NCBI GenBank assembly: GCA_944325575.1
Contig: CALVAR010000008.1
Span: 1 to 64,000, forward strand
From: Candidatus Gastranaerophilales bacterium
GTDB taxonomy: Bacteria; Cyanobacteriota; Vampirovibrionia; Gastranaerophilales; Gastranaerophilaceae
Length of the DNA stretch: 64,000 bases
Direction of reading: 5' to 3'
Shown: positions 17,529-27,241 of the stretch, piece after piece
Layout: every line of letters starts with the position of its first letter
Position numbering within the stretch: the first letter of the stretch is position 1
Notes under the pieces: generated by a model
The model's database searches: none
What the model saw: the letters and a program-made list of their open reading frames with translations, nothing else
Told to the model about the DNA's origin: nothing
Made by a program: the position numbers and the translations under genes

Positions 17529-18104
17529 ATGAAAAGATTTTTGTTATTACTTGTTTTGTTCTTAATGTGTAATTCGACTATGCCTGTTATGGCGGATGAT
17601 GCCGATTTCTGGGATGAACCCATGAAGATTGATCAGGCTGCAAAAAATCAGGAAAAAGCTGTTACAAATCAAGAATTTGAAAAAGTAATGCAGTTTTTTG
17701 AAAAAAAGAAGAAAAAACAGGAAGAAAAAAAACGTCCTAAAGGTCAGCCAATAGGTCCTCAATTGCAAGAAGGCATGCAGGCTCCTGATGCGGATGCGTT
17801 TAAAGTTACCTATGAAGAATATCCGACTGTTATGATTCCTGTTACGCTTGTTACCCCGAACCTTACAGAGATTCCCCCCGGATATTACAGAATTCTTTCT
17901 GTGAAAAAGGAAAATAATTATTATTTGAATTTTTATCAGGGAAGTTCACTTATTGCAAAAGTAGCTGCAATAAATACAGGCAATGATCATAATCAGAAAT
18001 CATTAAATTATGCCAAAGTTATTCCGTACGAAGACAGCTATATGAATGTTATATACGGTGATATTGACTGTAATATAGAAGCGAGATTGGTGATTAAAAA
18101 ATAA
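17529..18104 (+). CDS. Secreted protein of unknown function with charged linker (191 aa)
   Basis: The signal peptide ends near MPVMADDADF. A strongly charged Lys/Glu coiled stretch (residues about 38-75, FEKKKKKQEEKKRPKGQP) leads to a C-terminal beta-rich domain (residues 95-191) with PPGYYRILSVKKENNYYLNFYQG. No family is recognised. It ends at a strong bidirectional terminator shared with rpoD. Confidence 0.72.
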   Translation: MKRFLLLLVLFLMCNSTMPVMADDADFWDEPMKIDQAAKNQEKAVTNQEFEKVMQFFEKKKKKQEEKKRPKGQPIGPQLQEGMQAPDADAFKVTYEEYPTVMIPVTLVTPNLTEIPPGYYRILSVKKENNYYLNFYQGSSLIAKVAAINTGNDHNQKSLNYAKVIPYEDSYMNVIYGDIDCNIEARLVIKK

Positions 18105-18112
18105 TTAAAAAC

Positions 18113-18147
18113 AAAAAGAGTTAATGAAATTTTCATTAACTCTTTTT
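18113..18147. terminator. Bidirectional terminator between secreted gene and rpoD
   Basis: A perfect long inverted repeat (AAAAAGAGTTAATGAAA and its complement) is flanked by A and T tracts between two convergent genes. It should stop transcription from both sides. Confidence 0.88.
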
Positions 18148-18166
18148 TGTATATTCACAAAGTTTA

Positions 18167-19243
18167 TTAAACTTCTACATATTCTCTTAAGCGTTTGCTT
18201 CTGTTAGGGTGTCTGAGTTTTCTCAGTGCTTTTGCTTCAATCTGTCTGATACGTTCTCTTGTAACACCGAAGAGCTGTCCTACTTCTTCGAGCGTTCTTT
18301 GTCTTCCGTCATCCATACCGAAACGGAGTCTTAAAACATCTCTTTCACGAGGAGAAAGTCCGCTCAATACTTCAGCAAGATCTTCTCTTAAAAGTTCGTG
18401 AGCAACTGTTTTTACAGGTGCATCAGCATCTTTATCTTCGATAAAATCACCGAGTCTTGAATCTTCTTCTTTACCGATAGGAGTTTCAAGAGAAAGAGGT
18501 TCTTGCGCAACTTTAATGATTTCTCTCAGTTTAGAGATAGAAATATTCATTTCCTGAGCCAGTTCGTCTTCGGTCGGTTTTCTTGAAAGTTCTTGAGCAA
18601 GTTTTCTTGTAACTTTTTTCAATTTATTAATTGTTTCAACCATGTGAACAGGAATACGGATAGTACGAGCCTGATCAGCGATAGCTCTTGTGATAGCCTG
18701 TCTTATCCACCATGTTGCATATGTAGAAAATTTATAACCTCTTTCGTGGTCAAATTTTTCTGCCGCACGGATAAGACCGAGGTTGCCTTCTTGAATAAGG
18801 TCTAAGAACAGCATGCCTCTGCCTACATATTTTTTTGCAATAGAAACAACAAGTCTCAGGTTTGCCTGTACGAGTTTTCTTTTTGCAATAGCGCCTACGT
18901 TGCCGCCTTGAATAATTTTTCTTGCAAGGTCGATTTCTTCATCAGCAGTCAAAAGTTTAATACGGCCTATTTCTCTTAAATACATTCTAACAGGGTCATC
19001 CAAAGAAACGCCTCTGGGGACTGCAATTTGCTGTTCATCATCAGAATCCAAATCATCTGAAGATTGCATATAAATTTCATCAGCTGCAACTGAGCTTGAT
19101 TTTCCGATAATAACATCTATGCTGTCTGTTGTTATAGTTTCGGGTTCGCTAAATAAATCATCACCTGTTGTATCATCAGTTTGAAGATCATCTTCATCGA
19201 TTATACTAACGAGTGATTTGTCTGACATTCTTTTTCTGCTCAT
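18167..19243 (-). CDS. rpoD: Primary RNA polymerase sigma factor
   Basis: The 358-aa sigma-70 (SigA class) directs RNA polymerase to housekeeping promoters. An acidic N-terminal 75 residues replace a full region 1.1. Region 1.2 ([11 protein letters not shown]), 2.1-2.4 ([35 protein letters not shown]), 3 ([18 protein letters not shown]) and 4.2 ([27 protein letters not shown]) are intact. The large non-conserved region is absent, as in cyanobacteria. It starts inside the dnaG stop codon (TAATG). Confidence 0.97.
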   Translation of the reverse strand: MSRKRMSDKSLVSIIDEDDLQTDDTTGDDLFSEPETITTDSIDVIIGKSSSVAADEIYMQSSDDLDSDDEQQIAVPRGVSLDDPVRMYLREIGRIKLLTADEEIDLARKIIQGGNVGAIAKRKLVQANLRLVVSIAKKYVGRGMLFLDLIQEGNLGLIRAAEKFDHERGYKFSTYATWWIRQAITRAIADQARTIRIPVHMVETINKLKKVTRKLAQELSRKPTEDELAQEMNISISKLREIIKVAQEPLSLETPIGKEEDSRLGDFIEDKDADAPVKTVAHELLREDLAEVLSGLSPRERDVLRLRFGMDDGRQRTLEEVGQLFGVTRERIRQIEAKALRKLRHPNRSKRLREYVEV

Positions 19244-21159
19244 TAATTGTCTCCAGTTCTTAGCTTGTTTTTATTTTTTAAAAATTCTTTTAGTTGAATT
19301 TGCTGTTCAATAGCTTTTATGTCATCATCATTTACTTCTTTGTATTGTGAACGTAAATGACTTTTTAGTTCCTTTTCCTTAAAAGCATTAATAGTTTCAA
19401 TGTTTTCGTTAATAGCTATTCTAAAATCTTTCTCCGATAAATTCTTAAAGCTTTCGGATAGGTATATTAAATCTGTGATTATTTCTTTGACTTCATAGTC
19501 CTCGGCAAATTCTGTGTACAGGGCTTCAATTAATTCTTTAACATTATTTATCCGTTGGGACAATTTGTCAATTGTATTTTTTACAATTATTAACGTATTA
19601 TTTGTAAATTCAATTTCCTTTAATATATTATTTAATGTTTGAATACTATAAGTGCTTTCAGTTACTAAATACATCGACAATAAATTTTTTTGCGCTTTTT
19701 CTGAAATATTTAAAGATTTCTTTACAATTGGCGCAGGTTTATTGTCAGTACCGGTTTTGGGGAAATAAGTGTTGATTTCACTATTTTTAATCGAACGTTT
19801 TAGCTCTGATTGAAGCGCATTTTCATCAATTTCCAAACGTGAAGCAACAATTTTTGTATATTCATTTCTTACAATATTATTATTTATTTCTGTAAGATAT
19901 GGTATAACCTCTTTTACAATGCCGTTTTTTTCAACCGGCGTCATCCCTTTTTTGTATGATTTAAGTATGCTCTCAATTTGAAAATCCACGAGCAGAGGTG
20001 CTGCAGAAAGTATGTTTTTGTACGCTTCTGCACCGTTTTCCCTGATAAATTCATCAGGATCTTTTCCTTCCGGAGGAACAACAACTCTTAATTCGCATGA
20101 ATATCTGTCTGAAGTTTCTGATATTGCCGAAAAACTTTCATCAAACTGTTTTATATTGCCCAAACCCGCAAACGCTTCTTTTATAACTTCAGCCCCTCTC
20201 TTTGTCGCCATTTGTCCGGCTTTGTCCGTATCAAAAGCCAGATAAATTTTTCTGGAAGGAGTGTATCTTGAAATTAATTTAACGTGATTTTCCGTCAGCG
20301 CTGTGCCGCAGGCGCCTACTGCATTTTTTACTCCGTTTACCTGTGCGGAAATCACATCAAAGTAACCTTCCATAATTATTATGGAATCATTTTCTTTGAT
20401 TGATTCTTTTGCCTGATAAAGACCGTATAATATATTGCTCTTGTTATAAACAATTGTGTCAGGCGAATTCAGATATTTGGGATTTTGCCCCGCTTCTATA
20501 GCCCGTGCTCCGAATGCAACAATGTTGCCCTTTTCATCAAATATCGGGATTGTAATTCTGTTGCGGAATCTGTCAATGTAGCCGGGTTTGTTTTCTCTTT
20601 TTATAATAAGTCCTGCTTTTTCAAGAATATCTTCCGGATATTTTCCTTTTAAATACTGCTGCAGTCCGTCATATGAGTTTGGCGCAAAGCCTAGCATGTA
20701 GGTTTGTATATTTTCGTCATTAATTTCTCTGCCAGATATATATTTATATGCTTCGGAACTTTTATTTTCTAAAAGCGTCTTTTTATAAAATTCAGCTGCA
20801 TCTTTCATGCAGGTATAAATCTGTTCTTTTATATCTTTATTGTCTTTTGCCTTCTCAAAACTTTGCGGCAGCTCAATACCTAATATTTCGGCCTGTTCTT
20901 TAACAACTTCATGAAAAGATTGGTTGTTAATTTTCATAAGAAAACTCAAAACATCTCCGCCTTCGCCGCAGCCAAAGCATTTATAAATCTGTTTTGCAGG
21001 GCTGACACTAAAGGATGGTGTCTTTTCGTTGTGAAAAGGACAGCAGCCCCAGTAGTTTCCTCCTGATTTCCTTAAAATAACATATTTTGAGACAACATCG
21101 ACTATATCCAGTCTGTCTTTGATTTGTGTTACAACGTCTTGATAAGTTAAACCATTCAT
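19243..21159 (-). CDS. dnaG: DNA primase
   Basis: The 638-aa enzyme makes RNA primers for replication. It has an N-terminal CHC2 zinc finger ([15 protein letters not shown]...CFGC), a catalytic core with Toprim motifs ([13 protein letters not shown] near 265, AFDTDKAG near 315), and a long C-terminal helicase-binding part of low similarity. The dnaG-rpoD pair is the conserved macromolecular-synthesis arrangement, here without rpsU in view. Confidence 0.97.
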   Translation of the reverse strand: MNGLTYQDVVTQIKDRLDIVDVVSKYVILRKSGGNYWGCCPFHNEKTPSFSVSPAKQIYKCFGCGEGGDVLSFLMKINNQSFHEVVKEQAEILGIELPQSFEKAKDNKDIKEQIYTCMKDAAEFYKKTLLENKSSEAYKYISGREINDENIQTYMLGFAPNSYDGLQQYLKGKYPEDILEKAGLIIKRENKPGYIDRFRNRITIPIFDEKGNIVAFGARAIEAGQNPKYLNSPDTIVYNKSNILYGLYQAKESIKENDSIIIMEGYFDVISAQVNGVKNAVGACGTALTENHVKLISRYTPSRKIYLAFDTDKAGQMATKRGAEVIKEAFAGLGNIKQFDESFSAISETSDRYSCELRVVVPPEGKDPDEFIRENGAEAYKNILSAAPLLVDFQIESILKSYKKGMTPVEKNGIVKEVIPYLTEINNNIVRNEYTKIVASRLEIDENALQSELKRSIKNSEINTYFPKTGTDNKPAPIVKKSLNISEKAQKNLLSMYLVTESTYSIQTLNNILKEIEFTNNTLIIVKNTIDKLSQRINNVKELIEALYTEFAEDYEVKEIITDLIYLSESFKNLSEKDFRIAINENIETINAFKEKELKSHLRSQYKEVNDDDIKAIEQQIQLKEFLKNKNKLRTGDN

Positions 21160-21382
21160 ACTGATAAATATTATAACATAAGGAAATTACTACGTATGTA
21201 TTGCTTTTTTATATACGATTTTAACGAAATTTAAAATAAGTGTATTTTGGACTTTTCAAAATAAAAAAGATATGTTAATATTCTTAATACAATTTTTACA
21301 GACTAGGCAATTTCTTTTTCCCAAATGTTTTTATATAAGTGTGAAGGTTTAAAGAAATTGTGTGTGAAAGGAAGTCTATAGA

Positions 21383-21487
21383 ATGATGGAAGTTATCTCT
21401 CAGTTTTTTGATGAATTGGTCACAGGTCTTTATGAATTGGCACCTGTATATGTGTGTGTAGAATCGGATAATTATAATAAGTATTAA
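21383..21487 (+). CDS. Possible 34-residue small protein
   Basis: An ATG-ATG start follows AAGGAAG at a fair distance and opens a 34-codon frame (MMEVISQFFDELVTGLYELA at its start) that ends TAA. It is amphipathic and acidic. The 445-base gap between dnaG and the CpaE-like gene holds no other gene. Evidence is limited to the ribosome-binding site and composition. Confidence 0.35.
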   Translation: MMEVISQFFDELVTGLYELAPVYVCVESDNYNKY

Positions 21488-21548
21488 TATCTATCTGATT
21501 TGGGGATTTGATTTATTGATAACATTCAGGTTTTGTATGCCTTTTTGT

Positions 21549-21595
21549 TTTACGTTTTTTTATGTATAATATTTATACGGAATTTAAAACGTAAA
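21549..21595 (+). promoter_or_regulatory. Inverted repeat framing the -10 box of the CpaE-like gene
   Basis: A perfect 10-bp inverted repeat (TTTACGTTTT at 21549-21558, AAAACGTAAA at 21586-21595) brackets TATAAT at 21565-21570, just before the gene start at 21606. It could be an operator for a dimeric repressor or a structure in the 5' leader. Confidence 0.5.
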
Positions 21596-21605
21596 GAGAG
21601 TTTTT

Positions 21606-22784
21606 ATGGGTCAGACATTGAATGTTATCATTATTGATAAAGAAGAAACCTCAAGAAACATTATAAAAAGTTATTTGTCTTCGGTTGAGGATATATCTGT
21701 TATCGGAGAGTTTTATGATTTTGACTTAGGCTATGACTTTGCCAAAGATAATGGTCGTTGCCTTGTTCTTATTGATGTATCTCAGGAGCAAGACAAATCT
21801 CTCTCTCTTATAAAAAAACTAAAAGAAAACAATAAAGATGCTTTTATTATTGCACTGTCCGCAAAAACTTCTACTGAAACTATAATAAAGGTGATGAGAG
21901 CAGGTGCAAAAGAATTTTTGAATAAACCTTTAATTCAGTCAGAGTTTACAGAAACACTTAATGAATTAAAATCAGAATTTGAAAATACGGAAATACCTGA
22001 TACATGCAAAATTATTTCTACTTTTTCTAATAAAGGAGGTATAGGCAAAACCTCTATAGCTGTCAATCTTGCAGTTGAGCTTGCTCAAATTTCTAAGGAA
22101 AAGGTAGCATTAATAGATTTAAATTTACAGCTCGGAGATGTTGCAACATTTTTGGATATGAATCCGCCTTTTGCAATGGATTATATTGCCAATAATATAC
22201 ACAATCTCAATGAAGATGAACTGTTAAAAACAATGTCAAAATACAAAAATACGAGCCTGTATGTTATTGCAGATCCTTTAAATATAGACAATTCAAAAGA
22301 CATTACTGCGGAGCAGATAAAAAATCTTTTGGCTGTTTTGAAAAAAACTTTTTCATATATAGTGATTGATATAGGTACAAATATAGATTCAAAAACAATA
22401 GCTGCACTTGACAGCAGTGATTTGATTCTGCTTATTGCTATTGTAAATCTTCCGGCTATCAGAAGCACACAAAGATGCATGGATTTATTTAATAGACTAG
22501 GATATTCAAGCGATAAAATTAAACTTGTATTGAACCGATATATGGAAAATGAGGACATAAAGACATCTGATATAGAAGAGGTTGTAAAACAAAAAGTTTA
22601 CTGGAAAATACCTAACAACTATCTTACAATGATGTCAGCTATTAATAAGGGTGTTCCTGTAAATGAAATAAATTCCGAATCTAATATAGCATTGAACTAT
22701 AAAGATTTTGCTTCAAAAGTGTCTGATTATTTAATTACACAAAAATTAAATAAAAATTACGGAAAAAGAGAATTAAAAATATAA
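21606..22784 (+). CDS. CpaE/TadZ-like protein: receiver-like domain plus ParA/MinD ATPase
   Basis: The 392-aa protein has an N-terminal receiver-like domain (residues 1-120, with LIDVS as the acceptor-like site and LNKP as the conserved Lys). A deviant Walker A ATPase follows (STFSNKGGIGKTSIAVNLA near 140; ALIDLNLQLGD, IVIDIGTN). This architecture is that of CpaE/TadZ, which places Tad-type pili at a cell site. No other pilus gene is nearby except perhaps the next one. Its role could also be polar positioning of another system. Confidence 0.82.
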   Translation: MGQTLNVIIIDKEETSRNIIKSYLSSVEDISVIGEFYDFDLGYDFAKDNGRCLVLIDVSQEQDKSLSLIKKLKENNKDAFIIALSAKTSTETIIKVMRAGAKEFLNKPLIQSEFTETLNELKSEFENTEIPDTCKIISTFSNKGGIGKTSIAVNLAVELAQISKEKVALIDLNLQLGDVATFLDMNPPFAMDYIANNIHNLNEDELLKTMSKYKNTSLYVIADPLNIDNSKDITAEQIKNLLAVLKKTFSYIVIDIGTNIDSKTIAALDSSDLILLIAIVNLPAIRSTQRCMDLFNRLGYSSDKIKLVLNRYMENEDIKTSDIEEVVKQKVYWKIPNNYLTMMSAINKGVPVNEINSESNIALNYKDFASKVSDYLITQKLNKNYGKRELKI

Positions 22785-22794
22785 TGGAGAGAAA

Positions 22795-23202
22795 ATGTCA
22801 TTAAGAGATAGATTGAGAAGTAAAAAAGAGTCTAAAGCAGCTGCACAGCGCGGTGAATATATAATTTCCATAGCAAAAGTTTCTAACGCTGTTAATAAAG
22901 TAAAAAATCCTGCAGATCTGGGTAATATAGTCAAAGAGTTTTCAAAATTTTTAAATACTCTTGAGGCTCAGAATGCACGTATAGTCTTCAGCGGTGATTT
23001 TGATTTGGGACAGAGAACTCTTTTAAATTGTATTCTTGGCGGTTTTTTGGAGGACGGTTCAGCAAAGATGATTAAAGAATCTTCCGTTGATGAATCTGAT
23101 GAAAATAACACAGAAAAGAAAGAATCAAAAATTAGCAAAAGAAGAAAAACAATAAGAGAGCGTCTTGCGGCAAAAGCAGAAACAGAATCAGAAGATGAAT
23201 AA
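22795..23202 (+). CDS. Unknown charged protein next to CpaE-like gene (135 aa)
   Basis: It starts 10 bases after the CpaE-like stop with GGAGAG upstream. The N terminus MSLRDRLRSKKES and the C-terminal Lys/Arg/Glu-rich tail (KISKRRKTIRERLAAKAE) are charged; the centre (VSNAVNKVKNPADLGNIVKEF) is helical. No family is recognised. Linkage suggests it works with the ATPase. Confidence 0.7.
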   Translation: MSLRDRLRSKKESKAAAQRGEYIISIAKVSNAVNKVKNPADLGNIVKEFSKFLNTLEAQNARIVFSGDFDLGQRTLLNCILGGFLEDGSAKMIKESSVDESDENNTEKKESKISKRRKTIRERLAAKAETESEDE

Positions 23203-23205
23203 TCT

Positions 23206-23661
23206 TTATTTGTGTGCTTTTTCAAAATCCAGTAAATATTTTTTTGCATCTGTACCCAGTGCAAACTCGCCGATTTTTCCGTTAGAATTTACTATTCTGT
23301 GACACGGAACAATTATTGGTATCGGATTCTTTGCAAGAGCAGAACCGACAGCTCTGCAAGCATTAGGTCTGTCTATCATTTGAGCCAATTCTTTATATGA
23401 TTTTGTCTGTCCGTATCTGACTGACATAAGAGCGTCATAAACTTTTTTTTGAAAATCAGTGGCTTTGTCAAATTCGACAGGAATATTAAATCTGAACAAT
23501 CTGCCTTCAAAGTATGCTTCTAACTGATCTATAACTTCATAATTGAAAGCGGAACACTCAAAATCATTTCTTGCATTTACTAGTTCTATTTTCTTAAGAG
23601 CATAATCTGTAGAAAATATTTTTAAAATGCCTATAGGGGATTTATAAAAAGCTACTTCCAT
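23206..23661 (-). CDS. ogt: Methylated-DNA--protein-cysteine methyltransferase
   Basis: The 151-aa suicide repair protein removes alkyl groups from O6-alkylguanine onto its own cysteine. The active site PCHRIV (IPIIVPCHRI) and the helix-turn-helix arginine finger region (RAVGSALAKNP) are intact, followed by the GKIGEFALG loop. The length is short but normal for the Ogt class. It is convergent with the CpaE-linked gene, four bases apart. Confidence 0.94.
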   Translation of the reverse strand: MEVAFYKSPIGILKIFSTDYALKKIELVNARNDFECSAFNYEVIDQLEAYFEGRLFRFNIPVEFDKATDFQKKVYDALMSVRYGQTKSYKELAQMIDRPNACRAVGSALAKNPIPIIVPCHRIVNSNGKIGEFALGTDAKKYLLDFEKAHK

Positions 23662-23741
23662 ATTGCAATTATATAAAAATTTTTTTCTTTGTCAATTTTT
23701 CATAATTAAAATTTTAATTTATTACTATAAATTTTTGAATT

Positions 23742-23750
23742 TGATATAAT
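23742..23750 (+). promoter_or_regulatory. Extended -10 promoter for glycosyltransferase gene
   Basis: TGATATAAT lies 33 bases before the ATG at 23783, with a ribosome-binding site in between. It is the same nonamer as before hldE and trpB. Confidence 0.45.
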
Positions 23751-23782
23751 AAATTTTGTAAGTTCAAAAATTGGAGATTTTT

Positions 23783-24562
23783 ATGAATACTAAGATTTCA
23801 GTGGTTATTCACACTTTTAATTGTGAAAGTATTTTAAGAGATTGCCTTGAAAGAGTAAAAGATTTTGATGAAATTGTAATTTGTGATATGTATTCAGATG
23901 ATAAAACACTTGATATTGCAAAAGAATATGGTGCTAAAGTCGTCATGTTTGAAAGGTGCGGTTATGCAGAACCTGCAAGAAACTTTGCAATACAAAGCGC
24001 CTCTAATGACTGGGTATTAGTCATAGATTCAGATGAATGGATAAAAGAACCACTGAAGAGAAAAATCAGGAAATTTGTAGAAAATCCCTGTGAGTATACA
24101 GCCGCAAGAATAGGACGAAGAAGTTTAAATTTAAAAAATCCCAGACCGGATGATATGGTACTTCATAAACCCGAATATCTTATAAGACTTTTCAGAAAAG
24201 ATGATGTTGATTGGCCGGCAGAAGTTCATAGTACACCTGTTATTAAATCCGGAAAGATTTACGATTTCCCATATATAAATGAAGGTTGTGTACTTGATCA
24301 TGTACAGGATATGTCTATTCATGAAATCATAGACAAATTTAATAAATATACTGATTTTGAAGTAGAAAAACTTGCCAGAAAAAATAAAAAAATAAATATA
24401 TATTACACTTACTTTCAATCAATCTGGCGTACATTTGAAATGTTTTTTAAATCAGGATATAGAAGTGGTGTAGATGGCTTTATCTGGTGTTCATTTATTG
24501 GATTTTACAAATTTTTGTCACGTGTTAAATATTATGAATATTTGAAAAAAAATAAAAAATAA
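23783..24562 (+). CDS. Family 2 glycosyltransferase, WaaE/KdtX-like
   Basis: The 259-aa enzyme resembles lipopolysaccharide-core beta-glucosyltransferases. It has ISVVIHTFNCE at the start, DEIVICDMYSDDKT, a GYAEPARNFAI segment, and DSDEW as the metal-binding DxD. I chose the ATG at 23783, with GGAG six bases upstream, over TTG 23771, which would overlap that site. The C terminus has an aromatic-rich, likely membrane-associated helix. The donor sugar is unknown. It fits with the heptose genes of the window. Confidence 0.85.
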   Translation: MNTKISVVIHTFNCESILRDCLERVKDFDEIVICDMYSDDKTLDIAKEYGAKVVMFERCGYAEPARNFAIQSASNDWVLVIDSDEWIKEPLKRKIRKFVENPCEYTAARIGRRSLNLKNPRPDDMVLHKPEYLIRLFRKDDVDWPAEVHSTPVIKSGKIYDFPYINEGCVLDHVQDMSIHEIIDKFNKYTDFEVEKLARKNKKINIYYTYFQSIWRTFEMFFKSGYRSGVDGFIWCSFIGFYKFLSRVKYYEYLKKNKK

Positions 24563-24716
24563 GTTGATTTTGAAGAATTTGCCATAAATATACTGGATTG
24601 TTTTTCTTAGTAAAATATAAATCAATCTGTAATTTTAATTTGCGTATGTTAAAAAAAACAATAAATATGGAATTATAACAATTAGGATAGTTTTTTTGTA
24701 TGTTTATGAGGTTTAT

Positions 24717-25169
24717 ATGAAGCGGATCAGAAATTTTTGTGTTTATGCTTTTGTTATTGTTCTAGCTTTTGCGCCCGTTGTTTTTGCTGCAGGGAATGCA
24801 CAAATAAAAGCACAGATGTACAGCACAATCAAAAATAGCCCTTATTTTTCAACACAAAAAGTTTTTGTTGATAAGTTTATTCAACAATTGGACACTTTGG
24901 GGTTTAATTCTGATACTGCGCAGTGGATAGCGGTTGATAATTATCTCGTTGTTGATAATAAAAGTTTTCAGCAGATAAATAATGTTTATTATATGGTTTA
25001 TAAATCTAAAGACAATGCGATAATAGGGCTTGTACGCTTTAAATGCAAAACACCTCAAAATGGCGGATTTAAGAAAATAGAAACTTACAATTATAAAAGT
25101 TATAATTCGAGGTTAGATGTGGATGTAAACAGATTTAATCTGATAGAAGAAACAGCCTGTGAAATTTAG
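24717..25169 (+). CDS. Secreted protein of unknown function (150 aa)
   Basis: The ATG at 24717 follows GAGG at good spacing and opens a signal peptide (RNFCVYAFVIVLAFAPVVFA). The mature part is alpha/beta with a few aromatic repeats (DNYLVVDNKSFQQINNVYYMVY). No family is recognised. It stands alone, followed by a dispersed repeat. Confidence 0.68.
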   Translation: MKRIRNFCVYAFVIVLAFAPVVFAAGNAQIKAQMYSTIKNSPYFSTQKVFVDKFIQQLDTLGFNSDTAQWIAVDNYLVVDNKSFQQINNVYYMVYKSKDNAIIGLVRFKCKTPQNGGFKKIETYNYKSYNSRLDVDVNRFNLIEETACEI

Positions 25170-25227
25170 TTAAATTAATATATACTTGTAAGACTTTTTT
25201 CTTTTTCTTATGATTTTATAAGAAAGT

Positions 25228-25388
25228 CTGTCCGAGAAAATTTTGCGATAGGGAACGTGAGCAAAATTTTTGAGTGTCATTTGTTCACTGTACGTGAAGA
25301 CATTTTGCACTGAATCAAAGATTCAGGCAAAAGAAGTCAAAAGTGAGCAGGTGCCGGATGCGGTCAGCCGGCGGCAACTGCGACACTA
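25228..25388 (+). repeat. Dispersed palindromic repeat, copy A
   Basis: Positions 25230-25277 match 40938-40985, sharing GTCCGAGAAAATTTTGC and GAGCAAAATTTTTGAGTGT. Positions about 25342-25361 match about 41000-41019 (GTGAGC-GGTGCCGG). This copy has an extra 50-odd bases with nested stems: TTCAC/GTGAA near 25284-25300, and TTTTGC...GCAAAA enclosing GAATC/GATTC near 25303-25335. It sits directly before the YnbB-like gene and supplies its spurious upstream start. Confidence 0.75.
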
Positions 25389-25417
25389 GATTAGAAATAA
25401 GGGAATGGAATTTTTCT

Positions 25418-26638
25418 ATGCATAAAATTATTGAAGAAGCTCAGGAAAAAGTTCTGGAGCAATTTAAATATGTTGATAAAATAAAAGAGTATAACCAGAA
25501 TAAAGTTTTGCAGGCATTCAGAAAAAATAAAATCGGGCTGGAACATTTTGCAACGGTTAGCGGATACGGGCATGATGATATGGGCAGAGAGGTTCTGGAC
25601 AGAACTTTTGCCGATGTGTTTAATACGGAATCGGCAATTGTCCGCAATCATTTTGTCTCCGGTACACATGCTATTGCCTGTGCTTTGTTTGGCAATTTGC
25701 GCTATGGTGAAAAACTTGTTTCCGTGCTTGGAACTCCTTATGACACAATGGAGGAAGTTATCGGAACAAGAGGTGATTATCGTGCTTCTTTGATGGGGCA
25801 CGGGGTTTTGTACGAAGAAATACCTCTTGTTGATAATATGTGTGTTGATTTTAATAAACTCGAACGGGTTATTGACAAATCCGTAAATATGGTGACAATT
25901 CAACGTTCCCGTGGCTATTCAACTCGCAAGTCTTTGGATATAGAAACAACTAAAAAAGTTATTGATATAGTAAAATCAAAAAATCCGGATTGTATATGTT
26001 TTGTTGATAACTGCTATTGTGAATTTGTAGAAGACAAAGAACCTCTTGAAATCGGTGCGGATATAGTTGCAGGCTCACTGATAAAAAATCCCGGAGGCGG
26101 AATTGTTGAAACAGGCGGATATATTGCCGGTAAAGAAGAATATGTAATGCAGGCTGCATACAGATTAACAGCACCGGGTATAGGTCCTGACGGCGGAGCA
26201 ATGCTCAATCAAACAAGATTGATTTTTCAAGGTCTGTTTATGGCACCGTCTGTTGTTGCAGATGCTGTGAAAGGTTCAATACTTGCTTCACAGGTTTTTG
26301 AAGATATCGGATTTATTTCTACACCAAAGCCTTATGAAAAAAGGACGGACCTTATCCAGACAATAGAATTTGGCAAACCGGAACCTCTTCTGGCTTTTTG
26401 TAAAGCATTGCAGCATAATTCTCCTATAGAGTCATATCTTACACCTATTCCTGATGAGGTACCGGGATATGATGACAAATTGATTATGGCAGGCGGCAGT
26501 TTTATAGAAGGTTCAACTATTGAACTTTCTGCAGACGGACCGATGAGACCCCCTTATGCGGCATATATGCAGGGCGGATTGAATTATGCTCACGTAAAAA
26601 TTGCACTTGACGGCGTTTTAAAAGAATTAGGCTTATAA
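25418..26638 (+). CDS. YnbB-like PLP enzyme (methionine gamma-lyase family, aluminium-resistance type)
   Basis: The 406-aa fold-type I PLP enzyme is of the group annotated as YnbB or aluminium-resistance protein, related to cystathionine beta- and gamma-lyases. Visible are HFVSGTHAIACALFGNLRYG (cofactor-phosphate region), FVDNCYCEF (Asp pairing the pyridine N), and GSLIKNPGGG with the probable Schiff-base lysine. I chose ATG 25418. The frame extends to GTG 25343 only through repeat sequence. The physiological substrate is not established. Confidence 0.88.
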   Translation: MHKIIEEAQEKVLEQFKYVDKIKEYNQNKVLQAFRKNKIGLEHFATVSGYGHDDMGREVLDRTFADVFNTESAIVRNHFVSGTHAIACALFGNLRYGEKLVSVLGTPYDTMEEVIGTRGDYRASLMGHGVLYEEIPLVDNMCVDFNKLERVIDKSVNMVTIQRSRGYSTRKSLDIETTKKVIDIVKSKNPDCICFVDNCYCEFVEDKEPLEIGADIVAGSLIKNPGGGIVETGGYIAGKEEYVMQAAYRLTAPGIGPDGGAMLNQTRLIFQGLFMAPSVVADAVKGSILASQVFEDIGFISTPKPYEKRTDLIQTIEFGKPEPLLAFCKALQHNSPIESYLTPIPDEVPGYDDKLIMAGGSFIEGSTIELSADGPMRPPYAAYMQGGLNYAHVKIALDGVLKELGL

Positions 26639-26641
26639 AAA

Positions 26642-26676
26642 AATACCGTTCCTTATAAATTTAAGGAACGGTATTT
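26642..26676. terminator. Terminator after YnbB-like gene
   Basis: The stem AATACCGTTCCTTA/TAAGGAACGGTATT is followed by a T tract. It lies between convergent genes and could serve both. Confidence 0.88.
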
Positions 26677-26692
26677 TTATTTTTTAAAGTTT

Positions 26693-27133
26693 TTATTGTC
26701 CTGCATTTAATGTTTTGATTATGTCATTTGTAATATCAACGGCGCCGTAAAGAGTGTTGTTGCTTGTCAGGATAAGAGCATAAACTCCTTTTTTGCCTTC
26801 TGTATCAATAGCTTTTTTTACATCTTTTTCAAGCCCTTGCAAAGCAGCAACTTTTTCTTTTTGGAGCGCATCCATTTTTGTTTTTAGTTCTTTTGCGTAT
26901 TTATCTTCAAGCTTTTTTCTTTCTGCATCAGTAGTTGCACCTACTACACTTTTCTGTGCGTCTACAATAAATACTCTGATAGCAGCTTCTTTTTCCTGAA
27001 TTGATTTATTTATAACAGCTGTTTTTTTATAGCCTTTCAGAACTTTGTCTATATCAACAGATGCATATTTGTCCGCTGCAAAAACCGGTGCTGCAAAAGC
27101 TAAGACAGCAAATAAAACTAATAATTTTTTCAT
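26693..27133 (-). CDS. OmpH/Skp-like periplasmic chaperone
   Basis: The 146-aa product has a signal peptide (MKKLLVLFAVLAFAAPVFA). The domain begins YASVDIDKVLKGY, as in OmpH/Skp, then has a long charged coiled coil (residues about 40-115) and a closing beta part (GVYALILTSNNTLYG). Skp chaperones unfolded outer-membrane proteins. This supports a diderm envelope. It follows the coiled-coil gene at 27242 in the same direction. Confidence 0.85.
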   Translation of the reverse strand: MKKLLVLFAVLAFAAPVFAADKYASVDIDKVLKGYKKTAVINKSIQEKEAAIRVFIVDAQKSVVGATTDAERKKLEDKYAKELKTKMDALQKEKVAALQGLEKDVKKAIDTEGKKGVYALILTSNNTLYGAVDITNDIIKTLNAGQ

Positions 27134-27206
27134 TAAAATCTCTCTTTTCTTTTTTATCTACTAATTTTTAATTAGATTATCATATTTATCAGAAATAGTA
27201 AATAAA

Positions 27207-27240
27207 AATAAAGGGGTAATTTAATTTACCCCTTTATTTT
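27207..27240 (-). terminator. Terminator after K/Q-rich secreted gene
   Basis: The stem AATAAAGGGGTAA and its near complement with an A/T-rich loop directly abut the stop codon at 27242. T residues follow on the minus strand. Confidence 0.78.
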
Positions 27241-27241
27241 T

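Noticed and set aside
25343-25417. Upstream GTG start extending the YnbB-like protein by 25 residues
   Set aside because: The extension is translated from the dispersed repeat and has no matching ribosome-binding site; copy B of the repeat has no gene attached.
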